Assembly: GCA_022818135.1 (NCBI GenBank)
Contig: JAFMSR010000016.1
Coordinates: 3,531,290-3,595,289 of the forward strand
Direction: 5' to 3'
DNA length: 64,000 nt
Source: Saxidomus purpurata
Lineage: Eukaryota > Mollusca > Bivalvia > Venerida > Veneridae
Positions 11,351 to 22,839 of this stretch are shown piece by piece (the stretch's first letter is position 1; each line of letters opens with the position of its first letter). The notes under the pieces were generated by a model. The model did not search any database. It saw nothing but the letters and a program-made list of their open reading frames with translations, and was not told the DNA's origin. The position numbers and the translations under genes were made by a program.

Positions 11351-12543
11351 TTTTTAGCTCTGCTATTCAGAGAATATGGAGAGCTATTACAGTCACTTGT
11401 GCGTCGGCGTCGGCGTTGCTTCTTTGGTTAAAGTTTTGCCTGCTAAGTACTATCATGCACATATCTCAGTAACCACTTATGATATTGACTTGAAACTTTG
11501 TTCATGTCTTTAGGGGTGTCATACAATCAAGTCAGATAACTCTTGTATAAATTTAGTATAAATTATGGCCCTTGTTTGACTTTGAAAATTTGGTTAAAGT
11601 TTTGCCTGCTAGGTACTATCATGCACATATCTCAGTAACCACTTATGATATTGACTTGAAACTTTGTAAATGTCTTTAGGGGTGTCACACAGTCAAGTCA
11701 GATAACTCTTGTATAAATTTAGTGCAAATTATGGCCCTTATTTGACTTTGAAAATTTGGTTAAAGTTTTGCCTGCTAGGTACTATCATGCACATATCTCA
11801 GTAACCACTTATGATATTGACTTGAACTTTGTTACTGTCTTTAGGGGTGTCACACAGTCAAGTCAGATAACTCGTGTTTAAATTTAGTACAAATTATGGG
11901 TCTTGTTTGACTTTGAAAATTTGGTTAAAGTTTTGCCTGCTAAGTACAATCATGCACATATCTCAGTAACCACTTATGATATTGACTTGAAACTTTGTTC
12001 ATGTCTTTAGGGGTGTCATACAATCAAGTCAGATAACTCTTGTATAAATTTAGTACAAATTATGGCCCTTGTTTGACTTTGAAAATTTGGTTAAAGTTTT
12101 GCCTGCTAAGTACTATCATGCACATATTTTAATAACTACTTATGATATTGACTTGAAACTTTGTTAATGACTTAAGGGGTGTCCCACAGTCAAGACAGAT
12201 AACTCTTGTTTAAATTTAGTGCAAATTATGGCCCTTGTTTGACTTTGAAAATTTGGTTAAAGTTTTGCATGCAAAGTACTATCATGCACATATCTTAGTA
12301 ACCACTTATGGTTGTTATATCAAACTTAGCAATAGTGTTCAGGGGTACATTTTGTATCAAACAATTAATTTACCAAAAATTAAATATATAGTGATAGATT
12401 TTGACTTTTTTTATGATTCAACTTTCCTAGTTTATACTTAATAGTTAGCAGAATTTTGTTTTGCTATTATACTGATAAAAGTTTTGTTTTATTAGCAAAC
12501 ACCCACAATAGTCGAGCTTGCTGTCTTATGGACAGCTCTTGTT
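11351..12543 (+). mobile_element. HINE-like element, family 5, complete copy A (166 bp cores)
   Basis: It begins TTTTTAGCTC...GAATATGGAGAGCT and a GTCGGCGTCGGCG microsatellite. Cores opening GGTTAAAGTTTTGCC start at 11426, 11592, 11758, 11923, 12089 and 12255. The 3' end has AGTCGAGCT (partner of the 5' AGCTCGAC seen in copy B), the hairpin CTGTCttatgGACAG and CTCTTGTT. An open frame at 12235-12441 lies in the last core and is repeat-derived. Confidence 0.75.
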
Positions 12544-12547
12544 CTTG

Positions 12548-15500
12548 TCACGAGTACTGGTACAAGAACCATAACTCTAGCTTGACTAGTTACAGAGTTA
12601 CTGCCTGTTGTACTTTACCTTGTCCGGAGCATTACTTGAAAACCACTGGTTGGAATTCAATAAAACTTCATACATTGGTCAAGCACTATGAGAGTAAGTG
12701 CAGTGTATAGGAAGCATAACTATATCTTGACTAACAGTAAGCGGAACGTAACGGTTGTCAAAATTTGCGTATATTGTGCTTGTAATTTGTGCGTGTAACA
12801 TGCGTATAATGTGCGTGCGCTCATCGTGTATTTTGTCACTCATATATCTTGTATCATATCGTATCATTCATCATGCAACGTGTACCGTATACGATTTGAT
12901 GTTTTATTCAGTCGTGAATTGTTTTACTAGACGTGTACATCTCCACTGACATCACATTGTTTTATTTTTCATTCATCAGTGCAATACGAGCAATAATGAC
13001 TTCCGGTACAGGTGAAATCCGAAATTTAATTATATTTTATCGACTGAGAGGACATAAGTTTTCTTCAATATCTTAACTGTTGTTGTCACAGCATTATCTT
13101 AAGTGCAGTAGACAGTAGGTATAAGGAAATTCATTAGAAATTATAACAGAACAGGGAACATTAACTACTTTAGAAGGTAAACTATTGAATATTTATTTGG
13201 GAGATAAACATAATATAACCTATGAACGATAGTTTTACAAAATCAGTTAAAGTCCGAGCAAAAAAAAAAAAAATTGTACAGAACCTTATTAAAATTACAT
13301 CTGTTAATGGTAATCCTCGTAATTGTTATAAAAATAATCAACATACGAATTTACTTAAAAACTATGAATGATTTATTGAAAAGATAATTTATTTAGTTTG
13401 ACGGTCACAAAGACAAATGGACAGTCTTTCGTGTAGTGGTACTTCAAAGATACGTGTTGACAGCAATTAACTTAAGCCTACTTTCTCGCACCTCTGGATC
13501 AATATTCAAATGCAAATTTGACACTTACTGTAACTTATTTTGCAACTAGGTAAACTGTGGACATTTGAAACTTACCGAATTATTTTTGGATCGATTGATT
13601 TATTCAATCGGATCCAATGTTAACAGAGTATAGCTTCCTTACGGCCGAACTCTTTACATACAAACAAGTAGTTCCATATATTCCGTTGTTACGAATTATA
13701 CTCTGTTTTGAAAATTATATAGTAACAGATCTAAATAGTATCAAAACATTTCAGAATAGCATAATATTATATCGTTGTTTTTCTTATAATTTAATTACTT
13801 AAATCAACGAGGTATCTCTTCCGTATAGAACTATTTTCCTACGCGGTCTTTATCCCAACAGTTTTCTAGTCAGACCGGTGTGACATGAGAAATGTAAGAC
13901 CCGTGAAATACGCATCGCTACACCGGATACACTAAATTCCGTGTTTCAGCGAGAGCGCGTTTTTTGTGGTTTTGACGCACTCATTTTGTCAATGACGCAA
14001 CAGAAATAGTAAAGAGCGTCTTCTATGATGCAATTAAAATGTGTATGATCAAATTACTACAAAAACAACATTTCAAAACCTCTCAAAACGCTTCGAAATG
14101 CAAGATAAATTGTTTATAAAATACGCTTCCGATATGGGATATGTATAATTTTGACCCTATTCCGTCGTCGTTGTCATCTGATTTCGGATCGACCCGCATT
14201 TTGTATCAATGCGTTTTTGTGTGTGATGATTCTTATGATACCGTCATCATGGTATCGTAGACACACAACAAGAGATGGTCGACGAACCTTAAAAGGGGAA
14301 ACAAAAACGTATTTCTGAGTTATTTTAATGATCATTTTGTAGTAATTTCGATCAAACTGTCACTATTGAAAAGGGTTTCAGTGTGCAAAATAATATCCAA
14401 GTTTAATGTCTATGGTTGAATGCACTTATGAAAAATTCGCTTTGTGGACAAATTTGACTTTTGAGATGCAGTGACAAAATGGAAAGCATCCAAAGAGAAA
14501 CACAGTCCTGTTGTCTTGCCAACCCTTTGAATACCCAACATTTTGTGATTGTTTACATGCAGTTTTACAGAAGTAAATTGAGTAAAACTTCTTTAACATA
14601 TAGTCATGCCTTTTATGTTTTTACAATAAAGGGTATGACCCTCGGAATTTCTAAATGACTCCCAAATTCTGATACAGGGAATAGGTACCCAGGGTCTTCC
14701 TCCTCCACGAAAGCCGGAAGTTGCAATATGACCTTAGCTGTTGGGTGCAACGTTAAATCCGAATTAATTGGCACATTACAATCAACCATATGGGCATATC
14801 CCATATCTTTTGAATGAAATTAAAAGTTGTTCAAACCATAAATTTTCAGTTCAGTTTTGTCAAAATCCATTTCTCAGTTACGATTCACAGCTTAATACTT
14901 CATAGCGTAGTTGAACATAATCACTGGATGACATAATGTAAGCACATGGGTTCTTATCTCAAAAGTAAAGTTTACACAAATGGTGAAAAGTCAAAATTTG
15001 TGGACATTTGTGTTTCCAATTTATAACTTTACTCGTGCAAGGGTTGTCCTGATATTCACACATGTATGTGTACAGTCTATGTTGTCCTGATATTTACACA
15101 TGTATGTGTGCAGACTGTGTTGTTCAGAGACAATCGATCCTCCAGCACTTTCAGTCCTTTGATTTCTATTGTGTAGGTGCGAAGCCAGTATTTAATTACT
15201 CTTATTCTTTTAGACTCATAAAACGGTATAAGGACAACACATTTTTAAAGAGATCTGAAACAAAACAGACAGATTTGGTGAAAAAAAGACAATCAAAAAG
15301 TCCAGAGTAATCTATAACGTGTACTCCGTCTATTGTGCAGCATGCAGCATGCAGCTTGTGCATCATATAGCGTTCATATTGTGTATCGTTCTGAATCGTG
15401 TACCGTGTATCTACCAGTCATGTAACATGCGTGTATCTTGCATATATCGTGCGTACATCGTGTTCGTATGACAACTGTTACGTTCCGACTACAGTACTAC

Positions 15501-15806
15501 AGAGATATTGCCCTTTGATACTTTTCCTTCTTCGGAGCGTAACTTGAAAACTACTCGTTGGAATTCAATACAACTTCATACATTGGTCAAGCACAATGAG
15601 AAATGGTGCAGTGTATAAGAACCATAACTCTATCTTGACTAATTACAGAGTTATTGACTTTGTTACTTTTCCTTTTCTGGAGCATAACTTGAAAACTTCT
15701 TGTTGGAATTCAATACAACTTCATACAATGGTCAAGCACAATGAGAGTAAATGCAATGTACAAAAACCATAACTCTATCACGACTCATTACAGAGTTATT
15801 GCCAAG
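12548..15806 (+). mobile_element. Family 2 HINE fragment split by a TIR element
   Basis: Family 2 cores at 12548-12734 stop at TCTTGACTAA and resume at 15495 (CTACAGAGATATTGCCC), continuing to 15806. The gap is filled exactly by the inverted-end element 12735-15494. No 5' or 3' terminus remains. Confidence 0.6.
12735..15494. mobile_element. 2.76 kb inverted-end element, no transposase seen
   Basis: The left end CAGTAAGCGGAACGTAACGG and the right end (reverse-read CTGTAGTCGGAACGTAACAG) share most positions and then TTGTCA. Both subterminal zones are rich in CGTGTA, ATCGTG and ACATGCG words. The interior (13010-15330) is AT-rich with only short frames; no DDE-type or other transposase motif is recognisable, so it is non-autonomous or decayed. 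The target duplication is unclear. A reverse fragment lies at 1077-1489. Confidence 0.6.
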
Positions 15807-15817
15807 AACCGTGGCTA

Positions 15818-16625
15818 TTTTTAGCTTGACTGTTCGAAGAATATGGAGAGCTATTACAGTCACTGGCATTGCAGCTTTGGTTAAAGTTTTGCATGCAAGG
15901 TACTGTCATGGACATAATTTATCACAGTAGCCACTTATGATATTGATTTGAAACTTCATTAATGTCTTCAGGGGTGTCAGACAGTCAAGTTTGGTAACTT
16001 TTGTATGAATTTAGTATGGCCCTTGTTTGAATTAGAAAATTTGGTTAAAGTTTTGCATGCAAGGTACTATCACGCACATATCGCAGTAACCACTCATGGG
16101 ATTGTTATTAAACTTTTATTTAGCTTTTTAAGGTATCAAACAATCAGGTTAGGTAACTCCTGACTGAATGTATTATTAATTATGGCCCTTGTTGAGCTTA
16201 AAGTTTTGCATGCAAGATACTATCATTAACATATCTCAGTAACCACTTATGGGATTGATTTGAAACTTCATTAAAGTCATTATGGGGGTCAGACTGTCAA
16301 GTTAGATAACTCCTGTATGAATTCAATTCAAATTATGGCCCTTTTTTTTGACTTAGAAAATCTCTTGTATGCAAGTTACTATCATGCACGCATCTCAGTA
16401 AATCACTTATATAAAACTTCAATACAGTCTTAAGGGGTATTAAACAATCAGGTTAGATAACCCCTGACCGCATTTACTACAAATTAAGGCCTTTGTTGAA
16501 GTTAGAAATTTTGGTTAAAGTTTTGCATGCAAGGTACTACCATGCACACACTTCAGTAACCACTTGAAGGAGTTATTTGAAACTTAGCTATCGTATTCAG
16601 GGGTATCAGACATTTATGTTACTAT
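15818..16625 (+). mobile_element. Degenerate family 5 HINE-like copy
   Basis: TTTTTAGCTTGACTGTTCG and GAATATGGAGAGCT open it; about four diverged cores with GGTTAAAGTTTTGCATGC follow. No 3' hairpin is found. It is older than the copies at 11351 and 46627, judged by divergence between cores. Confidence 0.6.
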
Positions 16626-17472
16626 CGATTACTTTGGACTTTCTTTTAATGAAAACAGTTTTCTAGTTAAGCAGGTTTTTAAGCAGGTTTTTTTGAAAAA
16701 AACAACAACTGCATATTAGAATGGCGATGTCGTATGTCGGGCCTGCGGGCGGGCATCAAACATTGGTTTCCGATCGATAACTTTAGTTAGGAGTGACCAA
16801 TTGCAATGAAACTTGGTGTGTAAGTAGCTTGCATGGGGATGCAGCTTGGGATTGCATTTTGGGTCACTAGGGTCAAGGTCACTGTTACTAAAAAAGGTTT
16901 CTGCTCAATAACTCAAGTTAGGAGTGACTAATTGCAATGAAACTTGGTGTGTAGGTAGCTTGTGTAGAGAGGAAGCTTGGAATTGCATTTGGGGTCACTA
17001 GGGTCAAGGTCAAGGTCACTGTTACTAAAAATAGAAAAATGGTTTCCGCTCAATAACTTGTTAGGAGTGACCAATAGTAATGAAACTTGGTGTGTAGGTA
17101 GCTTGCGTGGATAGGAAACTTTGGGTCACTAGGGTCAATGTCAAGGTCACTGTTACTAAAAATATATATAATTTTTTTTAAGTTTTTAGATTGTTTTAAA
17201 CAGAAATTATTTTTGGGGGGGGTCAAGGTCACTAGAGTCAATGTCAAGGGCACTGTTACTAAAAATATATTTTTATTTATTTTTAGTTTTTAGATTGTTT
17301 TAAGCAAAACAAATTTTTTGGGGTCAAGGTTACTAGGGTCAAGGTCAAGGTCACTGTTGCTAAAATTTTTTTTTTTAGGTTTTAGATTGTTATAAGCAAA
17401 AACAAATTGGGGGGGGGTGGTCAAGGTCAAGAAGGTCAAGGTCACTGTTACTAAAAATAGATTTTTTTTTTA

Positions 17473-20170
17473 TTTTTAGCTCGACTTTTCTATGAAAAGG
17501 GGAGCTATCCTATTCGCCCCGGCGTCGGCGTTGGTGTCACACCTTGGTTAAGTTTTTCGTACCACCCCACTTTATTTAAAATGTATTAAGAGGTATGGCT
17601 TTGAAACTTACCATACAGTACATGCAAGGTGTTTTTTCCAATTGTCACCCATCACCGCGATCTCCAATCATCGTGACCACGCAAATTTGGTCACCCAAAT
17701 GCCCCCCTGAGTCACCCGTCACCGCGAATTAGCGTGTCCGGTCGCGGTGACCATCGTCACCGCGAATCGCGGTGACTGGTCACGGTGTTTCGCGGTGTCC
17801 ACATTCGGGTCGAGACTTGAATATTTGTTATGTTTTTTTACTGATTAACTTTAAATTGTCAATAAAAAATAGAAAAATAATTGTAATTTGATGTTTTTCG
17901 AAACTTTCCGACGCCCAAATCGTTTTAATTACGATGCCGCTATCAACAAACTAACATACTTTAGGATCAAGTAAAACAACCCCGGCAACACAATAAATCT
18001 AAAAAACAAACTTACTTTAACTATTCCAAACTTATGATCTAATAATCCAAAATATCAATCTATTGTCAATGTCTCAAACTTTTTCTTTTTAATACCACGT
18101 GCTCACAAGAATCAAAGAAACCGGCCATCGCGGCGGCATTCTTTGATCTCATAACACCTGCTGCTTTACGTTTGATATAGAAAACACTTTGCAGTAAAAA
18201 TAACTTTATTTGGCAAAACGAAAAAAAAAACAAACTGGGAAAGCATGGATGTTGGCAGAAACTGAAAAATTAGAGGCAATCGTAAATGACAAAACAAAAA
18301 GTACGCTGCGAACAGGAACGTAGAATATACAGATTCTACGTTCCTGCTGCGAACAAGCAACTCGTTTTGATATTCAAGATTTCGTCATTAATAATGTGCA
18401 TTTCCGTAATATTCCAGTTGTTTGTGTTATCCGTACAAAATAATAAAATTAAATATAAAAGAAAGCATAATACGCAACAAAGAGAGGTCTCACAACTGAA
18501 CCTTGCGGTACACCAAATATAGCAGACGGCAATTGTGTTTCGGGTACACAACATTCGGAACTTTTTGATATAAATCTAGATCATTTTTTTGCATTTGAGA
18601 AATTCGAACATTAGACAATATAATTATTACAATAATTTAAATATTTACGCACTTTCGATGCATTGTCTGTCGACTTTCGTAAGACAGAGATACTCAGTAT
18701 CTCCGCAGACAAATATGCGTATTCACTCAACATTGACAGTTATCTTTCAGAAGTAATTGTGTCAAATAGCTTGGGTTTGCAAACAATTTTTTGAGTTAAA
18801 TATGTCATCCTTTATTACAGGCGATAGTTTTCACACCCACCGTGATTGACAAAAGGCAAGTTGGGATTAAAAAGATTGACCAATTACGGCACATTGTTTA
18901 CGTGAATTATTATTTTAAATCTACATAAACGTGATAAATATAAGTTCAGGAAGGAAAGAAAACGTTTTGAAACAATTATACATGTATCTAAAAATGATGA
19001 TTTTTTTATGCAGTAATACTCGAGCGGCAATTCGGAACAGAAATACCGCGGCGACGATGTGCTAATAATAGAGACCGTAGATGAAAAATAAAAAGTATTT
19101 ACAGAAATTGATGTATTCTACATTTTGTATACCAATAAATATAATAAAATTATTGTAAAATACTTTATTTCAGTCGAGTTGGTCACCGCGATTCACCGCG
19201 ACCGGCCACCGTGAATCACCGCGACCGAATATCTCAGCGCATCGTAAATGGTCGCGGTGGCCGTTTGGGTGACCAAAACTTTTTTAGGGTGACCTCGTCA
19301 CCGTGACTGGTCACCTAGAATGAATTTCTGTCGCGGTGACTGGGTGACATTTGGAAAAAACACCTTGCGTGTACTGTACTTGTTTACCATCATAACCTCC
19401 ATCCACAGACAAGAGTACATAACTCTGTCAAGGTTTTTGACATAATTATGGCCCTTTTTTGACTTAGAAAGTGTATTGAGCTTGGTTAAGTTTTTCGTAC
19501 CACCTCACTTTATTTCAAAACCATTGGAGGTATTGCTTTGAAACTAACCATACTTGTTTACCATCATGACCTACATCAACAGACAAGAGTACATAACTCT
19601 GTCAAGGTTTTGAACAGAATTATGCCCCTTTTTGACTTAGAAAATACATTGAATATGGGTAAAATCCACTTATTGTCAACCCTTTGAGATATTGCTTTGA
19701 AACTTTGAATGCTTGTTTACATCATTACCCCCATCTGTATGCAAGAGAAGGTAACTCTGTCAGGGATTTGTTTTAAAAATTAAGGCCCTTTATCGACTTA
19801 GAATCTTGGTTAAGTTTTTTGTACCAGTCCACTTTTTGACTAAACTGTTCGAGATATTACTTTGAAAGTTGGAATACTTGTTTACCATCATGATCCCAAA
19901 ACATGGGCAGGAGAAGGTAATTCTGTCAAGGATTTTATATGAATTATGGCCCTTTTTGACTTAGAAATTTAGTTAAAATTTTCATTCTTGTCCACTTGTT
20001 GACTTAACCATTTGAGATATTACTTTGAAAGTTGGAGTACTTACGTACCATCATGAGATCTATCTGTAAGCAAGAGAAGATAACTCTGTGAAAATGTTTC
20101 TTGATTTATACTTGTTTTATTGGCAAGCAGTAAAAAAGTCGAGCGCGCTGTCCTACTGACAGCTCTTGTT
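17473..20170 (+). mobile_element. HINE-like family 1, complete, with a nested TIR element
   Basis: It starts TTTTTAGCTCGACTTTTC and has GAAAAGGGGAGCT and GGCGTCGGCG. The first core is interrupted at 17615 and resumes at 19377. Later cores match those at 1-922. The 3' end has GTCGAGC, CTGTCctactGACAG and CTCTTGTT at 20170. Without the insert it would be about 0.94 kb. Confidence 0.75.
17616..19376. mobile_element. 1.76 kb TA-flanked inverted-end element with CACCGCGA arrays
   Basis: Ends CAGTACATGCAAGGTGTTTT and, inverted, CAGTACACGCAAGGTGTTTT match for about 35 bp. TA flanks it on both sides (17614-17615, 19377-19378), and the host reads ACCATA|CTTG when it is removed, matching other family 1 copies. 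About 180 bp inside each end is dense in CACCGCGA/TCGCGGTG and GGTCACC words. TA targets and CAGT ends suggest the Tc1/mariner-pogo group, but no transposase frame is seen. Confidence 0.75.
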
Positions 20171-20369
20171 TTAATTGTTGGAAAAAAAATTGTGTGGTGA
20201 AGGTCACCAGGGTCATGGGCAAGGTCACTGCTACTAAAATAATAGGCGGGGGGGGGCGGGGGTCAAGGTGACTGTTTTTATTAATTCTACGATTTCTACA
20301 GGCGCCGTTTAAAGCTGCTTTGGCGGCATTGCCGCGTCTTCTTGTTTATACTTAGAGAGACTTAGAGAG

Positions 20370-20467
20370 TCAACAGAGTTTTGTTTTGCAATTTACTGAT
20401 AAAAGTTTTGTTTTATTGGCAAGAACTGAGTATAGTCTAGGATGCTGTCTTAAGGACAGCTCTTGTA
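20370..20467 (+). mobile_element. Family 1/5 HINE 3' fragment
   Basis: AAGTTTTGTTTTATTGGC, then GTCTAGGATGCTGTC and TTAAGGACAGCTCTTGT form the usual terminal hairpin and CTCTTGT. The body is missing. Confidence 0.55.
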
Positions 20468-20470
20468 GTT

Positions 20471-20590
20471 TTTATGCTCACCTGGCACAAAGTACCATGG
20501 TGAGATATTAGGATCGGATTCCGTCCAGCATACGTTGTACGGTGTACAGTGTCCATCGTACAGCGTACAGACGTACTTACAGTGTTCTCA
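20471..20590 (+). mobile_element. Family 3 HINE 5' fragment
   Basis: GCTCACCTGGCACAAAGTACC and ATGGTGAGATATTAGGATCG reproduce the 5' hairpin of family 3, then a diverged GTAC-rich microsatellite. No cores or 3' end follow; non-repeat sequence begins near 20590. Confidence 0.55.
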
Positions 20591-21149
20591 CTCTCGTAAA
20601 TTATTACGTAAATCACGCAAAAAAAATAAATATCGCGCAAATAATTTCCACCACGTGCAAGATCGCACGCGTACGAAAATGCCGAGGACGAATAGGTTAA
20701 GCTGGAATACCTCAGTATGTTCTAAAAAAAGATTATGGAAATTCTACTTTCTCGACCAATCGGTCGGCACACTTGCTGGTGATTTACCATTGACGTCATG
20801 AAATGTAGACGGGCTTCATATTTGAATGCTCTGGGAATTAATATTAGCACTTTAAAAGTGTGACCAATCTAATGATCCGGGCTTCGTCTGCAAAAATGTG
20901 GCACCCGACAATTGTGTTTTGCTTCATGGCGAATAAAATAAATGATGCCCAACAACAAAGTGAAGAGTTACCATCCACAAGTACTGAAACAACTACGAGT
21001 AGTGTTAAAAGTCGGAAAAAGTACCCGAAACGGTTTCATAACAAGTGGTTGCTGCGGGTTGTAAAAATTTTAAATGGTTGCCGCTTGTCTATCATAAAAT
21101 TTTCATATCCCCAAAAATTGAGATTTACCCCTCTTTTTGTGTCCAGGGG
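20590..21149 (+). pseudogene. Possible first exon of a zinc-finger/BED-like protein, frameshifted
   Basis: A non-repeat island holds a CRE palindrome TGACGTCA (20793-20800), a CCAAT motif and two in-frame ATGs from 20897. The reading MANKINDAQQQSEELPSTST leads to KSRKKYPKRFHNKWL, then needs a frame change to continue KNFKWLPLVYHK, and ends at a GG|GTAAGT donor at 21149. The spacing KRFhnkWL...FkWL recalls the stretch before the zinc-binding region of ZMYM/KIAA1586/ZNF862-type proteins, from memory and unverified. No zinc ligands are present here. It may be a captured or broken gene start, or chance. Confidence 0.3.
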
Positions 21150-21280
21150 GTAAGTATACCCTTGAAAAAAATACTGAGTGGGAACACTGACTTACTAGAC
21201 GGACTTTGTGAGGTTATCCGTTTGATCTTTCTTTGATCTTTTTCAACCCCACAACACAATCATTTAACCCCACAATGCCA

Positions 21281-22786
21281 TTTTTATACGCCCGAAGGGA
21301 CGTATTATGTTATCGCCTCGGTGTCCGTCTGTCCGTCTGTCCGTTAGCAATTTCCCTTCCGCTCTCTAACTGTTGAACCCCTTAAAGGATTTCGAAGAAA
21401 CCTGACACAAATGTTAACCAGACTGAGACGACGTGCAGAAGCAATGTTCCGGATGGCTGGATTCAAGGTCAAGGTCATATGATTTTGTTTCCCTTCCGCT
21501 CTGTAACTCTTGAACCCCTTGAAGGATTTCGAAGAAACCTGACACAAATGTTAACCAGACTGAGACGATGTGCAGAAGCAATGGTCCGGATGGCTGGATT
21601 CAAGGTCAAGGTCATACTTAGAGGTCAAAGGTCATATGATTTTGTTTCCCTTCCGCTCTGTAACTCTTGAACCCCTTGAAGGATTTCGAAGAAACCTGAC
21701 ACAAATGTTAACCAGACTGAGACGACGTGCAGAAGCAATGTTCCGGATGGCTGGATTCAAGGTCAAGGTCATACTTAGCGGTCAAAGGTCATATGATTTT
21801 GTTTCCCTTCCGCTCTGTAACTCTTGAACCCCTTGAAGGATTTCGAAGAAACCTGACACAAATGTTAACCAGACTGAGACGACGTGCAGAAGCAATGTTC
21901 CGGACGTCTGTCCGTCTGTCTGTCCGTCCGTCTGTCCGTTAGCAATTTCCCTTCCGCTCTGTAACTCTTGAACCCCTTGAAGGATTTCAAACCTGACACA
22001 AATGTTAACCAGACTGAGACGACGTGCAGAAGCAATGTTCCGGATGGCTGGATTCAAGGTCAAGGTCATACTTAGGGGTCAAAGGTCATATGATTTTGTT
22101 TCCCTTCCGCTCTGTAACTCTTGAACCCCTTGAAGGATTTCAAGAAACCTGACACAAATGTTAACCAGACTGAGACGACGTGCAGAAGCAATGTTCCGGA
22201 TGGCTGGATTCAAGGTCAAGGTCACACTTAGGGTTGATTTTGTTTCCCTTCCGCTCTGTAACTCTTGAACCCCGTGAAGGATTTCAAGAAACCTGACACA
22301 ATTGTTTACCACATTGAGACGATGTGCAGAAGCCATGTTCCGGATGGCTCACTTCAAGGTCAAGGTCACACTTAGGGTTCAAGCGTCATATAACTGTGTG
22401 GATATTGCTCTGCATTTGCTCTTGATTACAGTGCTCTTGTTTTTATTTGGGAGATTCTATTTTGTTTGCTTAATTTTTTTATTGAATTACTTCCCTTTTA
22501 TGTTACTATCAATAGCATATTTTGTAACTTTTTTATTATTGGCAGTACGGAAAAACCGAGACCACTTTTCTGTGGTACAACATGAATGGTACCTCCAATT
22601 TTTTGGTGTTTTTTGACATTTTTGTACCAGGTTAGGATTTTCTGGTTGGGGACTTAGATTTTTTTTATATAACTTCAATTTTTTATTCTTGTTCCTGTCC
22701 GTTGGGCTTCAACAGCCTAAATTTTGCTCCCATTCTCTGATACAACACTTCGGGCGTATCTTGCTGCGCTTTGCGGTGCTCTTGTT
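21281..22786 (+). mobile_element. HINE-like element, family 7, complete (157 bp cores)
   Basis: Perfect 12 bp subterminal inverted repeats ATACGCCCGAAG (21286) and CTTCGGGCGTAT (22748) bound it, with TTTTT before and GCTCTTGTTT after. GTCCGTCTGTCC follows the 5' end. Cores begin at 21491, 21648 and 21805, 157 bp apart; about seven in all. The 5' microsatellite is repeated inside the array at 21902-21945. Cores carry GAGGTCAAAGGTCA. Overlapping open frames on both strands are readings of the cores. Confidence 0.8.
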
Positions 22787-22839
22787 TAACCCCATAATGA
22801 CGGAATGAACTCAAAGAACCTCACAATGCTAAGTTGTAC

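Larger units (their letters stand above)
16688..20346 (+). mobile_element. HINE-like family 6, split by a nested element
   Basis: The left part (16688-17472) has GTCGGGCCTGCGGGCGGG and cores with GGAGTGACCAATTGCAATG at 16791, 16922 and 17064, followed by T-rich units with GGTCAAGGTCACTGTTAC. The right part (20171-20346) resumes the same GGTCACTGCTACTAAAA theme and ends in the hairpin GCGGCattGCCGC and TCTTCTTGTTT. The family 1 element 17473-20170 lies between. Confidence 0.6.

Noticed and set aside
12235..12441. 68-codon frame also present at 47505-47711
   Set aside because: The two are the last cores of the two family 5 elements; conservation reflects recent element copying, not selection on protein.
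21479..22336. Overlapping open frames with LEPLEGFRRNLTQMLTR repeats
   Set aside because: The peptide repeat is the translated 157 bp core of the family 7 element on both strands; there is no independent coding signal.
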